A stretch of 64,000 nt of DNA from Chenopodium formosanum (taxonomy: Eukaryota; Streptophyta; Magnoliopsida; Caryophyllales; Amaranthaceae): positions 51,584,303 through 51,648,302 of the forward strand of contig CM044856.1 in assembly GCA_024500155.1 (NCBI GenBank). The letters are read 5' to 3'. The notes under the pieces were generated by a model that saw only the letters and a list, made by a program, of their open reading frames with translations, did no database searches and had not been told where the DNA came from. This document shows, one piece after another, positions 32,249-41,051 of the stretch; the stretch's first letter is position 1; each line of letters opens with the position of its first letter. Position numbers and translations under genes: made by a program.

Positions 32249-35200
32249 TTAGTATAACTTAATCATCCCAAGTTCCATTCTCATCTTCTCATGCCTTTCT
32301 CTATTCAAGGGCTTAGTTAATATATCTGCAATTTGATTGTCAGTTTGGCAGAAATCTAACTTAATTAAACCCTTTTCAACATTATCCTTAAGGAAATGAT
32401 GCCTTATATGAATATGCTTGACTCTTGAATGATGGACTGGATCTTTAGATATGCAAATTGCACTAGTGTTATCACAATAGATAGTAATGCAATTGAATTT
32501 AATACCAAAGTCACGCAACTGTTGTTTGATCCAAAGGACTTGAGAGCAACAAGCAGCTGCTGCTACATACTCAGCCTCTGCAGTAGACAATGCAACAGTA
32601 TTTTGTTTCTTGGAACCCCAAGAAACTAGACAAGAGCCAAGGAACTGAACCATACCTGAGGTGCTTTTCCCTTTGACTAAGTCACCAGCATAGTCAGCAT
32701 CAGTAAATCCTCTAAGCATAAAGTCATCACTTCTAGGATAGAACAGACACAGGTTATCTGTTCCTTTGAGGTATCTCAAAATTCTCTTAACAGCCGTTAG
32801 ATGAGACTCCTTAGGGTTAGACTGAAATCTAGCACACAATCCAACACTAAAAGAGATGTCAGGCCTACTGGCTGTTAGATATAGCAATGAACCAATCATA
32901 CCTCTATAAGTCGTTTGATCCACACTTGTTCCTTGTGGATCATCATCAAGTCTCGTTGCTGTTCCCATAGGTGTGTGATTTGTCTTGGCATTCTCCATGT
33001 TGTACTTCTTCAGAAGTTCCTTGATGTACTTCTGCTGGTGAATCATTATTCCTTCTGCTGTTTGCTTTATTTGGAGTCCAAGGAAGAAATTTAGTTCACC
33101 CATCATGCTCATCTCAAATTCACCACCCATTAGCTCAGCAAAGTACTTGCACAAACCATTGTTAGTAGCACCAAATATAATATCATCAACATAAATCTGT
33201 ACTACCAACAAATCAGTTCCTCTAGATTTAAGAAAAAGAGTTTTATCAACCTTTCCCCTTTTGAAATCATTTTTCAGGAGGAACTTTGAGAGCCTTTCAT
33301 ACCAGGCTCTTGGTGCTTGCTTAAGCCCATAAAGAGCTTTATCAAGCTTGAAGACATGATTTGGAAATTTAGGATTTTCGAAACCTGGAGGTTGTTCTAC
33401 AAATACCTCCTCATTTAAGAAACCATTTAGAAAATCACATTTCACATCCATTTGATAGAGTTTGAAACCCATAAAAGAGGCAAAAGCTACTAGAATTCTA
33501 ATAGCTTCTAATCTAGCTACTGGAGCAAAGGTTTCATCGAAATCAATACCTTCCTGTTGGTTATAGCCTTTCACAACCAACCTTGCCTTGTTTCTTACAA
33601 TGGTACCATGCTCATCCAGCTTGTTCCTGAACACCCACTTGAGCCCAATGATCTTCTTTTCCTTAGGCTTTGGCTCAAGGTGCCAGACTTTGTTCCTTTC
33701 GAACTCATTTAGTTCCTCTTGCATGGCTACTATCCAGTCAGCATCTCCCAAGGCTTCTTGATGATTTCGAGGCTCTAGGATGGATAGAAATGCTTGGAAC
33801 GCACAGAAGTTCCTCATTTGTGATCTGGTTTGAGTTCCTTTCCCAATGTCACTGATTATGAGATCAGTAGGATGGGAACCTCTATACCTGAATGGCTTGG
33901 GATGAAATTCCCTTGCTGGAACTCCAATTTGAGGAGCTTCTTGTCCTGTTCCCTCTGCTTGTTCCTCTTCAGCTTGTTCCTCATTCACCTGTTCATCTTG
34001 GTGAGGAACGTCTTCATTCTCTTGAGGTTCTTCTTCTGCTGCAGGATGCTTTTCTTTGGCTTGCTTTTGATCTTCTTCTTCATCTTTGTCTCTGATCAAT
34101 CCTATTTCAAAATCATTATCTTCTTCCTGTTCCTGTACACTCACAAACTGGTTAACTTCATCAAATATTATGTGAATGCTTTCCTCAACACACATTGAGT
34201 TCTTATTGTAAACTCTATAAGCTTTGCTATCAGAGGCATATCCAAGAAATATAGCCTCTTCACTTCTCTCATCAAATTTGCCTAGATTTTTCTTACCATT
34301 ATTATGTACAAAGCACTTACAACCAAAGGCCCTAAGATGAGATATGTTTGGTTTCCTTCCCCTGAAAAGTTCATAGGGAGTCTTGTTGATGATGCTTCTG
34401 ATTGTTACTCTGTTAAGAATGTAACATGCTGTATTCACGGCTTCAGCCCAGAAGTTCCTTGGCAATCCACTTGCAATCAGCATGGTTCTAGCCATTTCCT
34501 CAAGGGTTCGATTCTTCCTTTCCACGACCCCATTCTGTTGGGGAGTTCTTGGAGCTGAGAAGTTATGGTTCATGCCATTTTCCCTGCAAAACTCATCGAA
34601 TCTTGAGTTCTCAAATTCAGTTCCGTGATCTGATCTGAGATGGACTAGTGAGTAACCACTGATTTTCTGTATTTTCTTGGCAAAAGTAACAAACTCGTCA
34701 AAAGTTTCATCTTTACTTGCAAGAAAAATAACCCAAGTGAATCTAGAATAATCATCAACAATAACCAAAACATATTTCTTGCCACTCCTGCTTTGAATTC
34801 TCATGGGACCACACAAGTCCATATGGATTAGTTCCAAAGGCTTTGTAGTGCTCACCATTTTCTTCAATTTAAAAGATGAGCGAACATGCTTGCCTTTCAC
34901 ACATGCATCACAAACTTTGTTCTGTAGGAACTTGATAATAGGAAGTCCCACAACCAAATCCCTTGACCTTAGTTTGTCCAGTAATGAAAAGCTAGCATGT
35001 CCAAAACGTTTATGCCATAGCAGGGGATCATCTTCAACAACACTCAGACATGTAAGGTTGTTCCTTGGGATTAAGTTGAGGTCTACAGTATATGTATTCC
35101 TTCTTCTTGTTCCTTCTAGAACAACCTTTCCTGATTTGTTGTTGATGATGTTGCAAGAATCAGAAGTAAAACTTACAGAGTTTCCCTTATCACAAAATTG

Positions 35201-35440
35201 TGATATACTGAGCAGATTGTGCATTAAGCCCTCGACCAGGAACACATTATCAATGGAATGAGATTTTGATCTTCCAATTTTTCCTTTTCCAATGATCTCG
35301 CCCTTCTTGTTATCCCCAAAGGTTACTGTTCCTCCAGGGTAGTCTTCTAGTGAGAGGAATTTTGATTTATCACCTGTCATATGCTTTGAACACCCGCTGT
35401 CGAGATACCACGAGTTGTTCCCCCTCACTAGAATCTGCAA
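32249..35440 (-). CDS. C1 pol polyprotein, 1063 codons
   Basis: Complete copia pol: protease DSGCSKHMTG at the N-terminus; GAG-pre-integrase LLWHKRFGHASF; integrase with HMDLCGPM, LRSDHGTEF and QQNGVVERKNRTL (Asp, Asp, Glu all present); an acidic Glu/Gln linker; RT with VFRNKLDEHG, FAPVARLEAIR and YVDDIIFG; RNase H with STSGMVQFLG and ALSTAEAEYVA. All key residues are intact. The frame opens at 35440 without an ATG. It is one frame away from gag, and the stretch just upstream, TTTTCTTGCAG, looks like a 3' splice site. It stops at a TAA at 32249. Confidence 0.92.
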   Translation of the reverse strand: MQILVRGNNSWYLDSGCSKHMTGDKSKFLSLEDYPGGTVTFGDNKKGEIIGKGKIGRSKSHSIDNVFLVEGLMHNLLSISQFCDKGNSVSFTSDSCNIINNKSGKVVLEGTRRRNTYTVDLNLIPRNNLTCLSVVEDDPLLWHKRFGHASFSLLDKLRSRDLVVGLPIIKFLQNKVCDACVKGKHVRSSFKLKKMVSTTKPLELIHMDLCGPMRIQSRSGKKYVLVIVDDYSRFTWVIFLASKDETFDEFVTFAKKIQKISGYSLVHLRSDHGTEFENSRFDEFCRENGMNHNFSAPRTPQQNGVVERKNRTLEEMARTMLIASGLPRNFWAEAVNTACYILNRVTIRSIINKTPYELFRGRKPNISHLRAFGCKCFVHNNGKKNLGKFDERSEEAIFLGYASDSKAYRVYNKNSMCVEESIHIIFDEVNQFVSVQEQEEDNDFEIGLIRDKDEEEDQKQAKEKHPAAEEEPQENEDVPHQDEQVNEEQAEEEQAEGTGQEAPQIGVPAREFHPKPFRYRGSHPTDLIISDIGKGTQTRSQMRNFCAFQAFLSILEPRNHQEALGDADWIVAMQEELNEFERNKVWHLEPKPKEKKIIGLKWVFRNKLDEHGTIVRNKARLVVKGYNQQEGIDFDETFAPVARLEAIRILVAFASFMGFKLYQMDVKCDFLNGFLNEEVFVEQPPGFENPKFPNHVFKLDKALYGLKQAPRAWYERLSKFLLKNDFKRGKVDKTLFLKSRGTDLLVVQIYVDDIIFGATNNGLCKYFAELMGGEFEMSMMGELNFFLGLQIKQTAEGIMIHQQKYIKELLKKYNMENAKTNHTPMGTATRLDDDPQGTSVDQTTYRGMIGSLLYLTASRPDISFSVGLCARFQSNPKESHLTAVKRILRYLKGTDNLCLFYPRSDDFMLRGFTDADYAGDLVKGKSTSGMVQFLGSCLVSWGSKKQNTVALSTAEAEYVAAAACCSQVLWIKQQLRDFGIKFNCITIYCDNTSAICISKDPVHHSRVKHIHIRHHFLKDNVEKGLIKLDFCQTDNQIADILTKPLNRERHEKMRMELGMIKLY

Positions 35441-35445
35441 GAAAA

Positions 35446-36015
35446 CTAAGCATTAGAATTAGGAACCCAGGTTTCCTTGGGTTCCTTTGACGTGGATGCA
35501 ATATCAGTTTTCTTGACCCACACTTGTTTCATATTCCTTTGATTAGCTTCTTCTCTATTCCAACATTGACCATAGAGATGTCCAGTCTTACCACAAAAGG
35601 TACACATCTTCATGCTAGGAAGCTCAACATATTTCTTTTGTTTACCTTTTCTCTTGGTCATATAACCAAGTCCTTCTGTTCTTTTTCCTTGAGCTTCAGC
35701 AATCCATTTGGGTACAACTTTTGGGTCAATACTCCTATCCTTTCTAGCATTCACTTCATTTTCAAGTTGATCTTTTTTATTCCTTAAAGTCGAAAGTTCA
35801 TTTTTCAGATTTTCAAAATCAACATTGAATTTAAGCAACTGATCACTCGAGGAACTGCTAGAACTGATATCAGAATTCATGAGCTTATACTGAGTTAATT
35901 CAACATTCAAAAGAATACTTTCATTCTTAATTCTATCAGCTATCTCTTTTATGTGTTTATACTTAATATTCAGCTCTTGCAATTTGCTTTGGGACTTGGC
36001 ATATGCTGTTTCCAA
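35446..36015 (-). CDS. C1 gag extension after an in-frame TAG
   Basis: Continuation of gag in the same frame after a single TAG at 36016-36018. About 189 codons: a coiled-coil stretch (SQSKLQELNIKYKHIKE), a Ser-rich spacer, then a zinc knuckle CTFCGKTGHLYGQC and WVPNSNA, followed by TAG at 35446. Sirevirus gag proteins normally include such a region, so the TAG is either a recent mutation or read through. Its context (TAG TTG GAA) is not the known CAR-YYA readthrough context. Confidence 0.75.
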   Translation of the reverse strand: METAYAKSQSKLQELNIKYKHIKEIADRIKNESILLNVELTQYKLMNSDISSSSSSSDQLLKFNVDFENLKNELSTLRNKKDQLENEVNARKDRSIDPKVVPKWIAEAQGKRTEGLGYMTKRKGKQKKYVELPSMKMCTFCGKTGHLYGQCWNREEANQRNMKQVWVKKTDIASTSKEPKETWVPNSNA

Positions 36016-37284
36016 CTAAGTGCCATGTTCCTTGCAAACCTTAAGAGCCTTCTCACACTTATTCAGTTTCACACACGTTTCTCTAAAGAATTCTTCTTCT
36101 TCTAGACACAAATCTATTAAGACATCTTTAGAGAGAGTTTTAAGCTGTTTAGGATCAAGAAATACCTCTTTGTGGAGTTCCTCAAGGTAGGCCTTTTCAT
36201 CATCTGATTTGGCCATCAGACACAAATTGGCTGTCTCCTCTTCTGGTTGGTCATCCTCATCTTCTTCACTGTCAGAATCACCCCAAGCTGCTATCATGGC
36301 TTTTCTCATGTCCGACTTTTGAAAGTTTGCTTTGCTGAATTTTTCCTGTCCTTGCTCCTTGCCCTTTCCTTTTCCTTTATCATTTTCCCAGAGGGGACAG
36401 TCCTTGATAAAGTGATCTGGGGATCCACACCTGTGGCAGCTGTAGGCAGGTTTGGCATTGGAGTTCTTTTTCCCGAAGTTCCTTGAGGTTCGGCCTTTCT
36501 TGAATATCCTTTTGAACCTTCGAACGATCATGGCAGCTTCATCCTCGTCCACTTCTGAGTCTTCCTCCTCCTCTGCTTTTAGAGCCAACCCCTTGTTCCT
36601 CATGGTTTCAGTGTTGACTCCAAGGTGTAGCTCATGAGTCATGAGAGAACCAGCAAGTTGTTCGATGTTGAACTTGGTGAAGTCCTTAGTTTCCTGTAGG
36701 GCTGTCACCTTAGCTCTCCATCTCTCGTCCTGTGGAAGACTTCTGAGAACCTTCCTAACCTGCTCATCTGTAGGAATCTGTCTACCAAGGGAAACCAGCT
36801 CATTTATAATGTTAGTAAAACGAGTTAGCATCTCCTGGATGGTTTCCTTAGGTTGCATCTCAAATCTTTCATACTTAGACATAAGTAGATCGATTTTTGA
36901 GCGTTTAACCTCATTAGTTCCTTCGTGAGTAATCTGCAGCAAATCCCAGATTTCCTTAGCGTTCTTGCACCCCATAACACGATTGTGTTCATGTGGTCCA
37001 AGCCCGCAATGGAGCAATTTCACAGCCATAGCATTGATTTCCATTTTGTCAAAATCCTCTTTCTCATATTCAGACATGGGCTTAGGGATTACCTCACTCT
37101 GAGCGTTTGTCTTGGTGACTTCGAAATCACCAACTTTAATGACCCTCCATACTTGGTAGTTCTCCGCCTTGATAAAGATCTCCATACGGTTCTTCCAGTA
37201 GGTATAGAACTTCCCGTTGAACATAGGAGGTCTCTGAGTTGAGTATCCTTCCTCGAGCTTTTCGTGAGTATTCATTTTCTCCAA
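36016..37284 (-). CDS. C1 gag, 422 aa
   Basis: Starts at ATG 37284 (MEKMNTHEKLEEG). It has the copia gag fold: PPMFNGKFYTYWKNRME at residues 19-35, then UBN2-type helices (AKEIWDLLQITHEGT, IQEMLTRFTNIINEL). A first zinc knuckle, CHRCGSPDHFIKDC, is at about residue 285. Acidic segments and a coiled-coil-like C-terminus follow. It forms the virus-like particle and binds RNA. It ends at the TAG described for the extension. Confidence 0.9.
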   Translation of the reverse strand: MEKMNTHEKLEEGYSTQRPPMFNGKFYTYWKNRMEIFIKAENYQVWRVIKVGDFEVTKTNAQSEVIPKPMSEYEKEDFDKMEINAMAVKLLHCGLGPHEHNRVMGCKNAKEIWDLLQITHEGTNEVKRSKIDLLMSKYERFEMQPKETIQEMLTRFTNIINELVSLGRQIPTDEQVRKVLRSLPQDERWRAKVTALQETKDFTKFNIEQLAGSLMTHELHLGVNTETMRNKGLALKAEEEEDSEVDEDEAAMIVRRFKRIFKKGRTSRNFGKKNSNAKPAYSCHRCGSPDHFIKDCPLWENDKGKGKGKEQGQEKFSKANFQKSDMRKAMIAAWGDSDSEEDEDDQPEEETANLCLMAKSDDEKAYLEELHKEVFLDPKQLKTLSKDVLIDLCLEEEEFFRETCVKLNKCEKALKVCKEHGT

Positions 37285-37326
37285 GACCTTTCTTCTTCAG
37301 GGTTTCCTGATTCTCTTAGAAGTTAG

Positions 37327-37339
37327 GCTCTGATACCAA
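37327..37339 (-). other. C1 primer-binding site (initiator Met tRNA)
   Basis: TTGGTATCAGAGC on the minus strand, one base after the 5' LTR. It is complementary to the 3' end of plant initiator Met tRNA, the usual copia primer. Confidence 0.95.
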
Positions 37340-37340
37340 T

Positions 37341-38769
37341 TGTTGTTTCAATGAATACTACAAGAAGGGGGGGTTGAATTGTAGTATGAGAGTTTAGCCA
37401 AACTTTTTGCGGAATTAAAATTAAGTTAGCTAAAGGAACTGAGAGATTAACTAAAGGAACTAAAGAATGCAAGAGAGATTTTACGTGGAAAACTCCTTGG
37501 CCCTAACAAGGAGAAAAACCACGACCACTTGGGATTTTGGAAAAAGAATCTTCACTATAATAGGGCAAATGATCCTATTACAAGCTAAAGACTCAAACTC
37601 AAGTTCCTCTACGAACTTGAGACCCTGAGGAACAAGTCACCCAACTTGTTACTCTTCTCTTCTCTTTCTCTCTTCTCACTTCTCTGTTCTCTCTTCTCTT
37701 TCTCTGTTCTCTGTTCTCTTTCTCTGTTCTCTCTTCTCTTTCTCTTCTCTTTCTCTTCTCTTTCTCTTTTCTCTTTCTCTTCTCTTTCTCTTTTCTCTTT
37801 CTCTTCTCTTTCTCTTTTCTCTTCTCTTTCTCATACACAAATGTTCACTCGAACTTCCCCATTCTCCAATTACAACTCGAAAGAAAAACAAACTCTAGTA
37901 TAAGAACATTAAGAACACTCTAATCAACTTATGTGGAATTGGACGCTTGACTCAATTAAAAGCTTGAAAACTTATGTGAGCAAGGACAAGTTTTTCCAAC
38001 AGAAATTGTGAACTATTTATAGAGCTATAAACGCTTTGGAAAACTTCATTGTGCAGCAAACCCATTACGCCACTACTCATGCCCACTAAGAAGATCATGT
38101 CCCTTAATTTAAGGAACCATGAACTCCTCAATTTTGCAGAACCACGACTTGAAGAAGAACGTGGGAGAGTAGGCCGCAAGTTTTGGAAAACAAGGTGATT
38201 TTATTTTTTCAGAAGATAATTTCGAAAATAAGAAAATAAAATAAAATCTTTTTGCACAAGATATTTTCGAAATTCAGAAAGAAATAAAATCCCTTTAAAA
38301 AGATAAACACTTTAGATTGCAACCGTTTTCCTAAAAACTAGCATGCACAATTTTATCTTCTTAGACCAATTCCACACAGATTTTTCGAGTGCCATTTAAT
38401 ATCTTATACTTACATAAATCCTAAAATATAAAAATATATTTAGTCTTCATGTTTCTCTGATGAAGCTTCTACTCCGAGGCTTCTGTTCCTTGGAAGGAAC
38501 TTCTCTTCTCTGATGAGGCTTCTTCTCTGAAGCTTCTGTTCCCTGAGGGAACCTTCTCTTCTCCAGTCTTCATTTCTGAAGCGCCAGTTCCTGTGAGGGA
38601 ACTCTTCTTTTTGGATAGCTTCGTTTCTGGCTTTCCTGTTCCTCATGGTATCTTTGCTCGACACTTAATTCTCCTAGTCTTTGCACTGATCACACACTCA
38701 AACAATCAAGCCTTTATTAGTATGTAAGTAAGTAAGGTTGTGTCATCATCAAAATCATTAAGTCCAACA
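37341..38769 (-). repeat. C1 5' LTR (right copy)
   Basis: 1429 bp. TATA CTATAAATAG is at 38022-38013 on the minus strand. Substitutions against the left copy are seen at about 37924 and 38310. The CT tract (37650-37830) differs by about 11 bp in length. Confidence 0.95.
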
Positions 38770-38929
38770 CAATCTTCTAAATTGGAAGCAGTTACAGGTG
38801 TAGCGGTTTTCAAGCGGGATGGCATTCTCTAGCTTGTAGGAGGTCATCAAAACAACAACAAAAAAGCGGCAGCAAATCGGTTACTTTTAGAGACGTGTGC
38901 TCGACGGTGCAAGATACGGGTTTCTTAAC

Positions 38930-39087
38930 TCTTTTATCTGTTAAACTAATGCTAGTTTTCAGGTATCCACGTTACAAGATTGATTTAGGATCGCAGAACA
39001 TTCTGAATCATTCTCCGTCCCTATCGATACTTTGACTTTTGTTTTCAAAACTTGTGTTTCTCCAAATTCAGTCAAAGTGGGGGCTTC
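38930..39087 (+). other. Conserved pre-PPT block and polypurine tract of T1
   Basis: About 150 bp kept in T1, T2 (50025-50202) and T3 (7845-7993). It includes TTTAGGATCGCAGAACATTC, CATTCTCCGTCCCTAT and the tract GTGGGGGCTTC that touches the LTR. The tract primes plus-strand synthesis. Conservation beyond the tract hints at another role. Confidence 0.7.
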
Positions 39088-41051
39088 TGTAGACACCCAT
39101 TTGTGTCTTCCCAAAACCAAACCCAGTGATGAGTACCTTTCACGTCGAATTATAATCGAATGAAGTGAAAGTGTGGAAAGTCTAGTGTTGCAGAAAGTTT
39201 TTATTTCTTTTCTCTTATCTCAGTTTTTGAAAACTTATTTTAAGAAAACAGCCAATCCAGTTTGGTTGGTCCATGATATGGGTACAATAGTAGTGTAGTT
39301 GGATGGGGCTTGCAAAGACCTTTCCAACGATATATTATAAGCCCAATTCCGATGAATATTGAGGAAATTATGGCCAATTTACCAAACTGGGCCCGGTTTG
39401 AGCTTTATGTACGACCCAATGATCTAGGGGAGGGCCTAATATGATTTATCATTCCTAATGCAATTAGGAATGGTTTTAGAATTCTAGATTCTTCTAGAAG
39501 GTTCTTTTCATTCCTAATTCAATTAGCATTGATAAATTGACTTTTGTTTACTTTTCAGAGTTTTAATCAAAATCAAATAGAATTTTCGAAGAAATTATAT
39601 TATTTTATACTCCAGTACGGTAAACTTATCGAATTTTTGAAAACGCATTGGTATCAGGCTTGGCGCCTGGCGCTAGTACCTGTGCCTGGCGCGAGCTAGC
39701 CAAGGTTGGCGCCAGCTCTGTTTTCTGAGCGTTAGACTCTGTTTTGTTAATTTATCTTTTTTGGCTGATTTTCTCTATAAATATCGTGTTAAAAACTCCG
39801 TTTTCATTCACCATTCATCATCAATTCTCATCTACATTCATTCATCATCCAATTCTCCTCATTCACAAGATCATTAATCAGTTTTAATTAACATTCCTCT
39901 CTCTTAAAACATTCAATTCTTTCTTTTTCTGCTAAACTTTGTTTTTTTCGTACAAAATTCCGCATTTGCAAGATCTAAAAACACCTAGCCATATTCGAAG
40001 TTGCCTTCGCCCTAGACGTGAAATGTTTTAATTTCTCAGGGTTTGGTCCTAAATCTCTATTTCCATTATTTAATTTAATTGTTTTGATTATTATTTTCCT
40101 TGAAGTTACTAACGTGTGTATTTTGTTATTAGAGAGAGGTACGAGGCATCAAAGTAAGTTCTTTATTGGTTTTAATAGATATTATAATGTAGAAATCATG
40201 TTTAGATTGTTATTATTATTCCTAGTATCATGTCTAGGGTAATTTTAATATTAAATATGATTGTTATGATGCCTTTTATTCTCTTCCTAATATTTATGAT
40301 TGTTAGTATCATGTTAGGGTTAAAGATTTGATTTTTATTGCTTAGTGACATGCTAGGGTTTGTTATTAATCTTGTTAGTATCATGCCTAGGATCTTGCTA
40401 TTTTTATTATGCTTTAATATTAACATGAACATGATTATGGTTATAATTGTTATGAATATTAATATTATTATTATTTTTGATGATTATTTTATTCATGATT
40501 ATTATTATATTGATTATTTATTGTGTTGCTTGATATTTTATTTATTGCTTGATTACACCTTTTATGCATGTTAAAGTGAATTGGTACTTGTAATCACGCT
40601 TAATAAGATAATTAATAATATTGTTAGGGTTAATTTGATTATAAATTCAAGTGATCGCCAATAATAGATTTGTTTGTGCATTATATTCAACCAACATAGA
40701 TAAACAGGTTTAGGGTTAATCCAATTGATTGCATGTTAATCAAAAAGCGCACATGAATACGATCAGAATAAAGTAGAGGCCTATTATTAGGGCAGATTCA
40801 ATCTCTTTTAGGTTGGATTTGTACCTTCATCCCCGAACCCTTATTTGGTTCATGACCTTATGGAGTTGACGATCTCTTGGATCGTTAAGGGGTGTAATAT
40901 TCATCCTATGAACGGTTTACAAGTTCCTAAAAACTTGTTGGCGACTCTTTTGCTCTATCTTCTTCCCTTTTGGACGCCACCGTACTTTAGTGTATGATCA
41001 CAGTGGGGTTCAAGCTAGTGGAATTTTAAAGGCTTGAAATTATTCCCTACA
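39088..41051 (+). repeat. 3' LTR of T1
   Basis: 1964 bp, TGTAGACACCC to CTACA, followed by the TSD AGACC and T2 pol. TATA is TATAAATATC at about 39776-39785. Its GGCGCC cluster (39655-39720) is shorter than in the 5' LTR. Confidence 0.95.

Larger units (their letters stand above)
28118..38769 (-). mobile_element. C1: young Sirevirus-like Ty1/copia element
   Basis: 10.65-kb copia element on the minus strand, flanked by the 5-bp TSD CAATC (28113-28117 and 38770-38774). LTRs are 28118-29557 and 37341-38769. In element order: LTR, Met-initiator primer site, gag, a gag extension after one stop, pol, envelope-position ORF, two polypurine tracts, LTR. The large size, the third ORF and the repeated PPT are Sirevirus traits. 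The two LTRs differ at about two substitutions apart from the CT tract, so insertion is very recent. Confidence 0.95.
11134..41051 (+). mobile_element. T1: 30-kb Tat-clade Ty3/gypsy element inserted in T2
   Basis: Bounded by two LTRs (11134-13159 and 39088-41051), each TGTAGACACCC to CTACA. The 5-bp TSD AGACC lies outside on both sides (11129-11133, 41052-41056). Removing T1 restores the T2 pol reading across the site. Internal order: primer-binding site, leader, gag-protease-RT-RNase H-second RNase H-integrase in essentially one frame, hairpin module, antisense DUF7745-like gene, antisense PMD gene, tandem repeats, polypurine tract. The second, archaeal-type RNase H and the lack of a chromodomain place it in the Tat clade (Ogre/Retand relatives). 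C1 (28118-38769) is nested in it. Confidence 0.95.

Noticed and set aside
35440..35460. Programmed -1 frameshift between C1 gag and pol
   Set aside because: The overlap window between the upstream stop of the pol frame and the gag stop is only a few bases and has no slippery heptamer.
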